Source of the DNA: an uncultured Roseobacter sp.
GTDB lineage: Bacteria; Pseudomonadota; Alphaproteobacteria; Rhodobacterales; Rhodobacteraceae
NCBI GenBank assembly: GCA_947488305.1
Contig: CANKZM010000002.1
Span: forward strand, 310,001-374,000
DNA length: 64,000 nucleotides
Reading direction: 5' to 3'
Position numbers and translations under genes: made by a program. Positions 9,272-17,817 of the stretch are shown one piece after another (the stretch's first letter is position 1; the number at the start of each line of letters is the position of its first letter). The notes under the pieces are model-generated. The model was not told where the DNA came from and searched no databases. It saw only the letters and a list, made by a program, of their open reading frames with translations.

Positions 9272-9603
9272 CCGATTGGATCGATATTGCAGCGCTTGAG
9301 GATGTGCCGGCGCGCGGGGCGCGGATGGTCAAGACGGCTTTGGGGTGCGTCGCGGTGTTTCGCACTGCGGACGACGAGATTTTCGCGCTTGATAACGCTT
9401 GTCCGCACAAGGCAGGACCATTGGCCGAGGGAATTGTACATGGAAAATCAGTGACTTGTCCGTTGCACAACTGGATCATCTCACTAGAAACGGGCGAGGC
9501 GCAAGGCGCAGATGAAGGCCGCGTGGCGACTTATGCTGCGAAAGTCGCGGATGGTCGGATCTTGCTGGATCGCGCATTCCTGCGCGCGCGGGCGGCGGCG
9601 TGA
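9268..9603 (+). CDS. nirD: Rieske-type nitrite reductase small subunit / NasG-like ferredoxin
   Basis: The 111-residue product is a Rieske-fold protein. Unlike enterobacterial NirD, it keeps all four cluster ligands: CPH (in NACPHKAGPL, near residue 48-50) and CPLH (near 67-70). It should therefore bind a real [2Fe-2S] cluster, as described for Paracoccus NasG, which passes electrons from NasB to both nitrite and nitrate reductase. No separate NasB/NasG-independent reductase subunit for nitrate reductase is seen in this cluster, which fits that shared role. It overlaps nirB at the start and the nitrate reductase GTG start at the end. Confidence 0.92.
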   Translation: MTDWIDIAALEDVPARGARMVKTALGCVAVFRTADDEIFALDNACPHKAGPLAEGIVHGKSVTCPLHNWIISLETGEAQGADEGRVATYAAKVADGRILLDRAFLRARAAA

Positions 9604-12176
9604 GCCTGACCCGCACCACATGTCCGTACTGCGGCGTGGGCTGCGGGGTTTTGGCGGGTGCTGATGGCACGATTAAGGGTGATCCTGATCATCCGGCGAA
9701 TTTTGGGCGGCTCTGTTCCAAGGGTGCTGCGCTAGGCGAGACGATTGATCTCGATGGGCGGTTGCTCGCGCCGAAAGTGCATGGAAAGGACGCGGATTGG
9801 GACGCGGCCCTTGATTTGGTTGCTTCAAAATTTAGTGCTGCGATTGCTGAACATGGGCCTGAAAGCGTGGCGTTCTATGCCTCGGGCCAATTGCTGACTG
9901 AGGATTATTACGTCGCCAACAAGCTGATGAAAGGCTTCATTGGTGCGGCGAATATCGACACGAATTCAAGGCTTTGCATGGCGTCCTCGGTTGCAGGACA
10001 TAAGCGTGCTTTTGGCACGGATACGGTGCCTGGCACTTATGAAGATCTTGAGCAGGCTGATTTGATCGTGCTAGTGGGCTCGAACCTCGCGTGGTGTCAT
10101 CCGGTGCTCTATCAACGCATCATTGCCGCGAAAGAGGCCCGTCCGAATATGCGCATCGTCAATATTGATCCGCGCCGCACAGCGACGACGGATCTTGCTG
10201 ATATGCATCTGCAAATTGCCCCTGACGGGGATGTTGCGTTGTTCAACGGGTTACTTGCGCATCTAGCCGATCATAGCAAATTGGATCAGGCTTTCACGGA
10301 AAACCATGTGAACGGGGTGACAGAGGCCATCACCTCTGCCCGCGCGACGGATACGGCGGACACCGGGTTAAGCGCGCAGGAACTTGCGGCGTTTTTCACC
10401 CTCTGGGCCGACACCGACAAAGTCGTCACCGTCTATTCCCAAGGCGTCAATCAATCGCAATGCGGTACAGACAAGGTGAACGCGATCCTGAATTGCCATC
10501 TTGCCACCGGGCGGATTGGTCGCGCTGGGATGGGACCATTTTCCGTTACAGGCCAGCCCAATGCCATGGGCGGGCGCGAAGTAGGCGGGCTGGCGAATAT
10601 GCTCGCCAATCATCTTGAATTGGACAACGCCGACCACCGCGGCATCGTGCAGGATTTCTGGGAGAGCCCGACAATCTGCACCCATGCGGGTCTTAAGGCC
10701 GTCGATCTTTTTCAGGCCTGCGAAGAGGGCAAGATCAAGGCGCTGTGGGTCATGTCCACGAATCCTGCCGTGTCTTTGCCGGATGCAGACGGCGTAGCTG
10801 CTGCGATTGCGAAAGTCCCCTTCGTCGTCACCTCTGATATTATGGAAAAGACGGATACCAACGATCTGGCCCATGTCCTGCTGCCCGCCACGGGTTGGGG
10901 CGAAAAGGATGGCACTGTCACCAATTCCGAGCGCCGCGTGTCACGCCAACGCGCGTTTCTGCCCACACCTGGCGAAGCGCGGCCCGACTGGCAGATCATC
11001 AGCGATGTCGCGACCCGAATGGGGTTTGGCGACGCCTTCGCCTATCAAACGCCGCAGGATATTTTCGCTGAATATGTGCGCCTTGATGCAGCGGCCTCTG
11101 ACGTGCCCCGTGATCTGGATCTCAGCATCTTTGCCGATGCCGATTATGCCAATCTGATCTCCATGCAATGGCCGCGCGATGATCATCGCTTTTTTGCTGA
11201 TGGACAGTTTTATCACCCTGATGGCAAGGCTCGCATGATTGCGGTGCTGGCTCCGCGACTGTGCAGGTCACAGTTCACGCTGAACACCGGGCGCAATCGC
11301 GATCAGTGGCATACGATGATGCGCACCGGTAAATCCGAGCGGCTAGGCGCGCATCTGGCTGAACCTTATGTAGAGATGAACCCTGCCGATGCCGCCGCAC
11401 TGGGCGCGTTCCCCGGCGCGTTGGTCGCGGTCGAAAATATCTATGGGCATGCGCTTTTGCGGGCGTTGGTCACGCCGCGTGTTGCAAAGGGGCAGCTGTT
11501 TGCGCCGATGCATTGGACGCGCCAACGCACCACGTTTGGCACTGTAAACAGTGCGACAGCCCCGGTGACTGACCCCATTTCGGGCCAACCGGCTTTGAAG
11601 GGCGCTGCGGTGAACGCGCAGGTGTACCAAGCGAAATGGTACGGCTTTCTGGCCAGCGCGATTGAGCCCACACCGCAGACCCCTTATGCCGCTATCGCCC
11701 GCACCCAGACAGGTTGGCAGGCGGAACTGGCGGGTAAGAAAATCCCTGCGAATTGGGAGGCAGAGGCGCGTGTCCTGTGCGGCCAACCCACAGGAGAGCT
11801 CTCTACGCAAACCGATCCGACAACCGGTACAACCCGCATCGCGATCACAAAAGATGGGCGGATCACCGCGCTGTTCTTCGCATCACCCAAGCCAGTGATC
11901 TTGTCGCGGGCAACCATCGTGGACCTGATCGGCAGTAACACTGCGCCGCTCGCCGCACTTGCAGGGCGTTCCCAATCCGATCAGCCTGACGCAGGTGCCA
12001 CCATCTGCGCCTGTTTCAACGTTGGACGCAACACTTTGCTGGAGGCAGTGGCAACTGGTGCGGGCACCGTTGCCGCTTTGGGCGAAGTGACATGCGCAGG
12101 CACCAATTGCGGATCGTGCAAACCAGAGCTGGCGACCCTTTTGGCGCAAGCGCACATCCCGATGGCGGCTGAATGA
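9600..12176 (+). CDS. nasA: Assimilatory nitrate reductase catalytic subunit
   Basis: The 858-residue molybdoenzyme reduces nitrate to nitrite in the cytoplasm. The N-terminus carries the [4Fe-4S] ligands CPYCGVGC...GRLCSKG; the body is the bis-MGD molybdopterin oxidoreductase fold with ...NSRLCMASSVAG, in which the cysteine is the probable molybdenum ligand near residue 125. The last ~60 residues form a BFD-like [2Fe-2S] domain (ICACFNVGR...GTNCGSC). There is no Tat signal. The GTG start overlaps the nirD stop (GTGA), and the stop overlaps the next start. It is called nasC in Paracoccus. Confidence 0.94.
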   Translation: MSLTRTTCPYCGVGCGVLAGADGTIKGDPDHPANFGRLCSKGAALGETIDLDGRLLAPKVHGKDADWDAALDLVASKFSAAIAEHGPESVAFYASGQLLTEDYYVANKLMKGFIGAANIDTNSRLCMASSVAGHKRAFGTDTVPGTYEDLEQADLIVLVGSNLAWCHPVLYQRIIAAKEARPNMRIVNIDPRRTATTDLADMHLQIAPDGDVALFNGLLAHLADHSKLDQAFTENHVNGVTEAITSARATDTADTGLSAQELAAFFTLWADTDKVVTVYSQGVNQSQCGTDKVNAILNCHLATGRIGRAGMGPFSVTGQPNAMGGREVGGLANMLANHLELDNADHRGIVQDFWESPTICTHAGLKAVDLFQACEEGKIKALWVMSTNPAVSLPDADGVAAAIAKVPFVVTSDIMEKTDTNDLAHVLLPATGWGEKDGTVTNSERRVSRQRAFLPTPGEARPDWQIISDVATRMGFGDAFAYQTPQDIFAEYVRLDAAASDVPRDLDLSIFADADYANLISMQWPRDDHRFFADGQFYHPDGKARMIAVLAPRLCRSQFTLNTGRNRDQWHTMMRTGKSERLGAHLAEPYVEMNPADAAALGAFPGALVAVENIYGHALLRALVTPRVAKGQLFAPMHWTRQRTTFGTVNSATAPVTDPISGQPALKGAAVNAQVYQAKWYGFLASAIEPTPQTPYAAIARTQTGWQAELAGKKIPANWEAEARVLCGQPTGELSTQTDPTTGTTRIAITKDGRITALFFASPKPVILSRATIVDLIGSNTAPLAALAGRSQSDQPDAGATICACFNVGRNTLLEAVATGAGTVAALGEVTCAGTNCGSCKPELATLLAQAHIPMAAE

Positions 12177-13108
12177 GCCTCGCGCCCTTCGTTCAGATCG
12201 TGGCGCGCGGTCAAGGGCGTGCAAGGTCCATGACCTTTTCCGAAGCGCAAGAGGCCATGACACTGATCCTCAACGAAGACGCCGCCCCAGAAGCGGTGGG
12301 CGCATTGCTGATGGTGATGCGTTTGCGCGGGGAAACGGCGGATGAAATTGCCGGGTTCACCGCCGCGCTGCGCGCCCATGTCACGGGCAACCTGCCCAAA
12401 GCCGACCTTGATTGGCCGTCATACGCCGCAGGGCGCAGCCGTGGTGCGCCGTTGTTTTTGCTGGCGGCAAGGCTCGTGGGGCAAGCAGGATATACCGTGT
12501 CGATGCATGGCTGGAATTCGCATCAAACCGCTGCTGCTTCTTTGCGCGATGTGCTGGATCTCGCAGGGCCGAACGTGCGTTATGCACCGCTTGAAACGCT
12601 CAGCCCCATGGCGTTCAAACTACTCAAGCTTCGCGATACATTCGGTCTGCGGTCTTGCATCAATACTGTGCTGCGCATGTGGAATCCGTCGGGGGCGGGG
12701 GCAATAGTGCAAGGCGTCTTCCATCCCTCTTATCGCAGTTTGCAGGCACGGGCGGCGGCCCTTTTGGGACAAAAGAACTTGAGCATTATCAAAGGCGGCG
12801 GCGGTGAATTTGAACGCCACCCGTCAAAAGACTCTGTGGTCTTTGGCTTGCGGGACGGCGTTCATATCCAAGACCCCAACCCACCCTTGATGTGTGAAAC
12901 CCTCAAGCTGCATGATGTCTCCAATCCCATCGATCTGCCCAGCCTATGGGCCGGTCATACGCATGATCCCTTTGCCATCGCCACTATCACCGGCACCGCA
13001 GCGCTTTCCCTTTGGACGTTGAAGGCGGCGCGCACCACGGGTGACGCCCACATGATGGCCTGCGCCCTTTGGGATGCGCGCCATCACACAGAAAGCCTAT
13101 CCGCATGA
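12173..13108 (+). CDS. TrpD/YbiB-like phosphoribosyltransferase-family protein in the nitrate operon
   Basis: The 311-residue protein resembles the anthranilate phosphoribosyltransferase (TrpD) / YbiB family: a helical N-terminal domain (SEAQEAMTLILN...GALLMVMRLRGET near 24-60) and a nucleoside-phosphorylase-like core. It lacks the intact glycine-rich phosphoribosyl-pyrophosphate loop that true TrpD has near residue 80 (here it reads AAGRSRGAPLF). YbiB proteins are not biosynthetic and have been linked to nucleic acid binding. Its ATG overlaps the nitrate reductase stop and it runs directly into cysG, so it is part of the operon. Its role in nitrate use is unknown to me. Confidence 0.75.
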   Translation: MSLAPFVQIVARGQGRARSMTFSEAQEAMTLILNEDAAPEAVGALLMVMRLRGETADEIAGFTAALRAHVTGNLPKADLDWPSYAAGRSRGAPLFLLAARLVGQAGYTVSMHGWNSHQTAAASLRDVLDLAGPNVRYAPLETLSPMAFKLLKLRDTFGLRSCINTVLRMWNPSGAGAIVQGVFHPSYRSLQARAAALLGQKNLSIIKGGGGEFERHPSKDSVVFGLRDGVHIQDPNPPLMCETLKLHDVSNPIDLPSLWAGHTHDPFAIATITGTAALSLWTLKAARTTGDAHMMACALWDARHHTESLSA

Positions 13109-14502
13109 AGACTTTTCCGATGTTCCTGCAAATGGCGGGCCGCCGCGTAGTGATTATTGGCGGGGGGGAACAGGCCGCGCAAAAGACGCGTCTGATCTTG
13201 AAGACCGAAGCACAGGTTGAAATCTGGGCACCCGCGCTTGATCCTGAATTGCGCGACCTAGAGGCAGCGGGCCACATTTCCCATCACAGGGATGCGATTA
13301 CGCCTGAAGCCTTTGCGGGCACAGCGCTTGTCTTTATTGCAACAGGCTGCCCCGGGAATGACATGGCTTTACATGCTTTGGCCAAGCTGGGTGGTGCGAC
13401 GGTCAATGTAGTGGATCAGCCGGAGCTATGCGATGCGATCACACCGTCAATTGTCGACCGCGATCCCGTTGTTGTGGCCATTGGCACTGAGGGCACTGCC
13501 CCTGTGCTGGCCCGCCAGATCAAGACCAAACTGGAAGAGACGTTAGAGCCGCGCTTGGGTGATCTTGCCTCATTGGCAGGTCGTTTGCGCACAGCCGCCG
13601 CTGCGCGCCTTGGCCCCCGCGCGCGCCGTGATCTGTGGCGGTGGGTATTCAATGACACGCCCCGCCAGCTGTTCTCTAGCGGGGCCGAGCGTGATGCGGC
13701 CAAGCTGATCAAGACCGCCATTCACACAGGCGAATTCGGGGCCACAAAGGGTGGCAGCGTCAGCATCATTGGCGCTGGTCCCGGTGCCAAAGACCTTATC
13801 ACACTGCGCGGTGTTCAACGTCTGCAAGAGGCGGATGTGATCTATTATGATCGTCTGCTTGACCCTGAAATTCTGGAGCTCGCACGTCGTGATGCAGAAC
13901 GCATCTATGTCGGCAAAGCGCCCGGTTGTCACAGTTGGCCGCAGGGAAAAATCACGCAAACGCTGGTGGCGGCGGCCAAGCGCGGCCAACGGGTTGTGCG
14001 CCTCAAATGTGGTGATCCGGGTGTGTTTGCCCGCAGCACCGAAGAAATGGATGCCCTGCGCGCGTGCGACATCCCATTTGAAATTGTACCCGGTGTCACG
14101 GCGGCCTGTGCCGCAGCAGCGAGCGTCGGGATGAGCCTGACCGAGCGCGATGAAATTGACGCGCTTGTTTTGACGACAGGTCATCGTCGCGATGGGTATC
14201 GCGTTCCTGACCCAATCGACAATATCAAACCAGGGACGTGTGTGGCCCTCTATATGGCCGTCGGGATTGCAGGTCAGATCGCCAAGACCCTTACCGCGCG
14301 CTACCCAGATGTTCTATTCGACGTTCAGATCGTCGCAAAAGCTCAACGTAAGGGGCAAGTCGTGCTCAAATGTGCCCTGAGTGATTTGACGCAAACCCTG
14401 GAGATCAATGACGTCGTCGGAGAAGCGATGCTATTTGTGCGATGGCCTTACGGGATGCCATCACATCAGACTTCAGACATCAGATCTTTTGTGAAGGTCT
14501 AG
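13105..14502 (+). CDS. cysG: Siroheme synthase, trifunctional
   Basis: The 465-residue protein joins two modules. The N-terminal half (about 1-205; VVIIGGGEQAAQK nucleotide-binding loop) is precorrin-2 dehydrogenase / sirohydrochlorin ferrochelatase. The C-terminal half (about 215-460; VSIIGAGPGAKDLITLRG and YYDRLLDPEIL) is uroporphyrinogen-III C-methyltransferase. It makes the siroheme needed by NirB, which explains its place as last gene of the nitrate locus. The ATG at 13105 overlaps the previous stop by four bases and gives the normal N-terminus; an earlier in-frame ATG at 13069 lies inside the upstream gene. Confidence 0.94.
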   Translation: MKTFPMFLQMAGRRVVIIGGGEQAAQKTRLILKTEAQVEIWAPALDPELRDLEAAGHISHHRDAITPEAFAGTALVFIATGCPGNDMALHALAKLGGATVNVVDQPELCDAITPSIVDRDPVVVAIGTEGTAPVLARQIKTKLEETLEPRLGDLASLAGRLRTAAAARLGPRARRDLWRWVFNDTPRQLFSSGAERDAAKLIKTAIHTGEFGATKGGSVSIIGAGPGAKDLITLRGVQRLQEADVIYYDRLLDPEILELARRDAERIYVGKAPGCHSWPQGKITQTLVAAAKRGQRVVRLKCGDPGVFARSTEEMDALRACDIPFEIVPGVTAACAAAASVGMSLTERDEIDALVLTTGHRRDGYRVPDPIDNIKPGTCVALYMAVGIAGQIAKTLTARYPDVLFDVQIVAKAQRKGQVVLKCALSDLTQTLEINDVVGEAMLFVRWPYGMPSHQTSDIRSFVKV

Positions 14503-15232
14503 ATTCGAAAGTTTGCAGATGCCTGATTGATGATATTTTCGGCCCATACCGGTCGAGATTTTGTCAAACTGTCTCAAGTTCAAAACCGTCATTTCTGTTT
14601 GCTTGATATGGGTTGAGATATCCGCAGGCTACAAGAACGCTTCGAAATCCTTGATCATTCTCCGCCTTTCACGGTTGGCAGAAATTGACAATCCTGAACC
14701 CTAAAGACGGCTTTGTCCGGCGACATTTGAGTTCTTCCACCGCGCAGCCAAAAGTTAGTTTGAATTCCGGCGAGGGTACTCAGTTTGAACGGCTGCTTCG
14801 GTGAAAAATCCTACACTGTCAAACAATCATCACCGCGGTTGCGAGCAAATGCTGCGACAGCAATAGCGGCGTCTGCATAGGTCCGGTCTGTCCCGCAGAC
14901 TGTGAGTTCACCACCCCGGTGATTTTGCGGGCGCAGCGAACTGCAGGTTCGGCGGGCCGCGCCGCAGCAGCTTGACCGGTCGATGAAAGGCAGCTCGGGG
15001 CCGATGCCGTTACTTTCCAAAGTCAGCTTTCTGCTGCCGATTCAACCGTTCGCCGCAACACACTCATTGAACTTCTCTGCGTGTGAGAAGTAATTCAAGG
15101 TGTTTCTTGGCAAAAATCTCAGAAAAGAAAAGCACTTTCGAGAGAAGGGTAGGGCGTGGATGAACACTTGCGCGCGCGATTTTTGGGGGCCGGGTAGCCT
15201 GATCGCCATATGATGAAGGGGGTGGTGGGGGG
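14503..15232. other. Intergenic region after cysG
   Basis: I find no supported gene in this 730-base stretch and no clear terminator directly after cysG. It carries the second copy of the dispersed repeat (14881-14969) and other GC-rich sequence without ORFs of note. Its right end runs into a large perfect inverted repeat at 15227-15258. Confidence 0.5.
14881..14969 (+). repeat. Degenerate dispersed repeat, copy B
   Basis: This is the partner of 90-177, in the same orientation, with about 70 percent identity by eye and identical end blocks. The pair brackets the nitrate assimilation locus about 14.8 kb apart. Similar GC-rich remnants are common between genes in Rhodobacteraceae, so this may be background rather than an element boundary. 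Confidence 0.75.
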
Positions 15233-15258
15233 TCAAAGGTCTACGCCTTTGACCCCCC
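15227..15258. repeat. 13-bp perfect inverted repeat at the 3' end of a hypothetical gene
   Basis: GGGGGGTCAAAGG (15227-15239) pairs perfectly with CCTTTGACCCCCC (15246-15258) around the loop TCTACG. It overlaps the last codons of the reverse-strand gene that ends at 15233. Neither side has a strong T-run, so it is not a standard terminator, but it may stop or stabilise the transcript of that gene. Confidence 0.6.
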
Positions 15259-15604
15259 TTTGTAGCCAGTAGAATTCAGTCTGCTTGCCCATGTCCGCGC
15301 TGACATGCTGCGCACCAGCCCTGAGAGTCTGAAAGATCAGCTCATGTGCTGGGGCCGCATTGCCATTTATGTACATGCCAAGATCCTCTTCGAACCACTC
15401 GATTTGGGCGATTAGATCCGCCAATGTCGTTGCGGGCGTCGTTGCCAACGAAACACTGAGTTCCTCAATCTGCTCATAGATGTGTGCCTCGCCTGGACTG
15501 TCGTCCGGCATGTTGCTTGTCGCCGCTCTGGCTTTGCACCAACGAGCCAACATCTCAACGTGGTTGCCGTCGCAGTTAGTCAGTACTTCATTTGTCTCGT
15601 TCAT
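15233..15604 (-). CDS. Hypothetical protein, small and acidic
   Basis: I do not recognise this 123-residue protein. It is acidic and soluble, with a helical middle (HIYEQIEELSVSL, LADLIAQIEWFEEDLGMYI) and no signal or membrane segment. The open frame extends to 15676, but the ATG at 15604 with the purine-rich GGAAAGAAG just before it is the more likely start. It stands alone between repeat-rich sequence and a tRNA gene, and its last codons lie within a 13-bp inverted repeat. Whether it is expressed cannot be told from the sequence. Confidence 0.5.
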   Translation of the reverse strand: MNETNEVLTNCDGNHVEMLARWCKARAATSNMPDDSPGEAHIYEQIEELSVSLATTPATTLADLIAQIEWFEEDLGMYINGNAAPAHELIFQTLRAGAQHVSADMGKQTEFYWLQRGVKGVDL

Positions 15605-15769
15605 CTTCTTTCCGTCCTTCGTTGCAAAAGCCCGGGATTGGGCAGTGAGGAAGAAATGAAATCGCCCGCGACTCATTCAAAAGAAAAGCACGCGGTGGGA
15701 AAAATGGTGGGACAAGATCAGTCAGCTTGTAAAATATCGTTTAGTTACAAATGCTTGATCTGGTAGATT

Positions 15770-15845
15770 TGGTGGAGCATAGCGGGATCGAACCGCTGAC
15801 CTCCTGCATGCCATGCAGGCGCTCTCCCAGCTGAGCTAATGCCCC
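15770..15845 (-). tRNA. tRNA-Ala (anticodon GGC)
   Basis: Read on the reverse strand, the gene starts GGGGCATTAGCTCAGC and ends GCTCCACCA with the CCA encoded. The acceptor stem pairs GGGGCAT with ATGCTCC (one G-T wobble). The anticodon arm is CCTGC-ATGGCAT-GCAGG, giving GGC at positions 34-36. The T arm contains GGTTCGATCC. No integrase or duplicated tRNA end was seen nearby. Confidence 0.95.
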
Positions 15846-15960
15846 ATTGTGTCGGCGTTGCGCGTCCACGGGTTGGACCTTGCGATCCGTTGCGCCGCTT
15901 CGATAGCGGCAGTGCGGGGCGGGATCAAGTAGAAAAGCGAGCCCGCCGCGCTATTACGTT

Positions 15961-16290
15961 TTAGCTTTCGTCGTCGTTTGCAGCAACGTCCGCGATCTCT
16001 TCCAGCGGTACGTTGTCATCGTCGTCGTCATCGTCGTCGAGCAGATCATCGCCCAGATCTACATCTACGTCTTCATCGTCTTCGAGCACGACTTCGTCGT
16101 CGCCCTTTTCGGCCTTGGCCTTAGCGGAGGCTGCGTCTTCGGCGTCTGCAGCGATCATGCGGGATTTTGACAGATCAACCTCGACCACTTCACCGGTATA
16201 GGGGCTGATGATCGGATCAGCGTTCAGATCATAGAAACGTTTGCCGGTCTCAGGGCAGAGGCGCTTTGTTCCCCATTCTTCCTTGGGCAT
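15961..16290 (-). CDS. FYDLN acid domain protein (TIGR02300 type)
   Basis: The 109-residue protein opens MPKEEWGTKRLCPETGKRFYDLN, the defining start of this small alphaproteobacterial family, with a CxxTGxxFYDLN motif that looks zinc-ribbon-like but has few cysteines. The rest is strongly acidic, with a run of eight aspartates near residue 85. The function of the family is unknown. It stands alone, facing away from the metalloprotease gene across about 130 bases that must hold both promoters. Confidence 0.88.
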   Translation of the reverse strand: MPKEEWGTKRLCPETGKRFYDLNADPIISPYTGEVVEVDLSKSRMIAADAEDAASAKAKAEKGDDEVVLEDDEDVDVDLGDDLLDDDDDDDDNVPLEEIADVAANDDES

Positions 16291-16421
16291 GAAAACCCCC
16301 TTTGCAATTGCGGTTCAGGTGTAGATGATTCCGGCCAAGTGCCATATGAGGCGGTATCTGTAAAGGGCTGCCGGGCCTTTGAGCAATAGCCATCTGATGA
16401 ATAACGCAATAAGGCCCAGAT

Positions 16422-17114
16422 ATGACCGAAATGCTTCTGCAAGGTGATCCGCCCATACCGCTTGTTTTGCGCCGCTCCGCGCGGGCGCGGCGAATCTCTT
16501 TACGCATTTCGCAACTGGACGGCCGTGTCACGCTGACCTTGCCGCTTCGGGTGCCGGAACGCGAAGCTCTGGCCTTCGCGCGGGAAAAGGAGCGGTGGAT
16601 TCGCAAACATCTGTCCGCGCGCGACGAAGACGTGGACATCGTGTCGGGCGCACGCCTTCCAATTGGCGGCATTCTGCATGAAGTGTTGCCCGGAAAAGGG
16701 CGCAGGGTCACCTTCGAAGAAGGGCGCGTTTGTGTGCCGGGCGCTCCGGAGCGTATCGGCAAGCGGCTTGGTGGCCACCTCAAGCAGATCGCGCGGGCGC
16801 GTCTTGCGGAGGCGTCGGACCACTTCGCGCAGAGACTTGGCAAGGACTACGCCGCAATCACTTTGCGGGATACCCGTTCGCGTTGGGGGTCCTGCACCGC
16901 GCAAGGCCGGTTGATGTATTCCTGGCGATTGATCCTCGCGCCACCGGAGGTTCTGGACTACGTCGCGGCCCACGAAGTGGCGCATCTTGCTCAGATGAAT
17001 CATTCGCCTGCATTCTGGGCGGAGGTCGAACGAATCTATGGGGACTACTCTCGACCGCGCGCATGGTTGCGCCGTGAGGGAAGCAGCTTGCACAGGTACC
17101 GATTTGGGCAGTAG
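16422..17114 (+). CDS. YgjP/SprT-like zinc metallopeptidase (DUF45)
   Basis: The 230-residue protein has the DUF45 layout: an N-terminal beta region with ARRISLRISQLDGRVTLTLP, then WGSC (residues ~153-156) and the zinc-binding helix HEVAHLAQMNHSPAFW (H-E-x-x-H, near 184-199), the third ligand being the histidine of MNHS. It is cytoplasmic with no signal. The substrate is not known for most members. It is followed after 46 bases by a GntR regulator on the same strand. Confidence 0.87.
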   Translation: MTEMLLQGDPPIPLVLRRSARARRISLRISQLDGRVTLTLPLRVPEREALAFAREKERWIRKHLSARDEDVDIVSGARLPIGGILHEVLPGKGRRVTFEEGRVCVPGAPERIGKRLGGHLKQIARARLAEASDHFAQRLGKDYAAITLRDTRSRWGSCTAQGRLMYSWRLILAPPEVLDYVAAHEVAHLAQMNHSPAFWAEVERIYGDYSRPRAWLRREGSSLHRYRFGQ

Positions 17115-17160
17115 CGATCAGCGATCTTGACGCAGGAAGATTTGTGATCACAATTGCAGG

Positions 17161-17811
17161 ATGATCCTGAACCAACGACCACCCGATGGGGCCCCCCCGG
17201 CACATGATCGTGTCTATCGCACCCTTCGAACCCGCATTATGCAAGGAACCATTCAGCCCGGAGAGGCATTGACCCTGCGCGGTATTGGGAAGTCCTTTGA
17301 TGTTTCCATGACCCCGGCGCGAGAGGCTGTTCGGCGCCTGGTTGCAGAAGGCGCGCTCACCTTGTCGTCGTCGGGACGGATTTCGACGCCTGAGTTGAGC
17401 AACGAACGGATCGAGGAACTCGCCTCGCTCAGAGCGTTGATCGAGGTTGAACTGGCCAGCCGCGCCTTGCCACGCGCTCATATGGCGTTGATCGAGAGGT
17501 TGCAGACGATCAATTCCACGGTGGCCGAAGCCGTGGCACACCGAGATGCGGTCAGTTACATCCGGACCAATCTCGAGTTTCACCGGACGCTGTATCTGCG
17601 CGCGCAGGCACCAGCGATGCTGGCCATGGCGGAAACCGTTTGGTTGCAGATGGGGCCGACAATGCGGTTACTTTACGGGCGGTTGAGGCGAAAAGAGCCA
17701 CCGCGGTATCACCGTTTGATCATTGCTGCATTGCGTGCCGGTGACGAACCGGGCTTGCGGCTGGCTGTTCGGTCAGACGTTACGCAAGGATTGCGGATGC
17801 TGGCAAGCTGA
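17161..17811 (+). CDS. GntR-family (FCD) transcriptional regulator
   Basis: The 216-residue protein has a winged helix-turn-helix domain (about 15-80, YRTLRTRIMQGTIQPGEALT and MTPAREAVRRLVAEGAL) followed by an all-helical FCD ligand domain (about 90-210). FCD members commonly respond to organic acids or sugars. The histidines expected for metal binding are partly visible (FHRTL near 140, YHRLIIAALRAGD near 181). It is not adjacent to an obvious catabolic operon, since accA is convergent. The ligand is unknown. Confidence 0.88.
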   Translation: MILNQRPPDGAPPAHDRVYRTLRTRIMQGTIQPGEALTLRGIGKSFDVSMTPAREAVRRLVAEGALTLSSSGRISTPELSNERIEELASLRALIEVELASRALPRAHMALIERLQTINSTVAEAVAHRDAVSYIRTNLEFHRTLYLRAQAPAMLAMAETVWLQMGPTMRLLYGRLRRKEPPRYHRLIIAALRAGDEPGLRLAVRSDVTQGLRMLAS

Positions 17812-17817
17812 TTACCT

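Noticed and set aside
14503-15960. Possible tRNA-associated genomic island
   Set aside because: There is a tRNA, an orphan gene and repeats, but no integrase, no duplicated tRNA 3' end and no phage genes.
16013-16201. Forward-strand poly-serine frame
   Set aside because: It is the shadow of the aspartate-rich tail of the FYDLN protein on the reverse strand.
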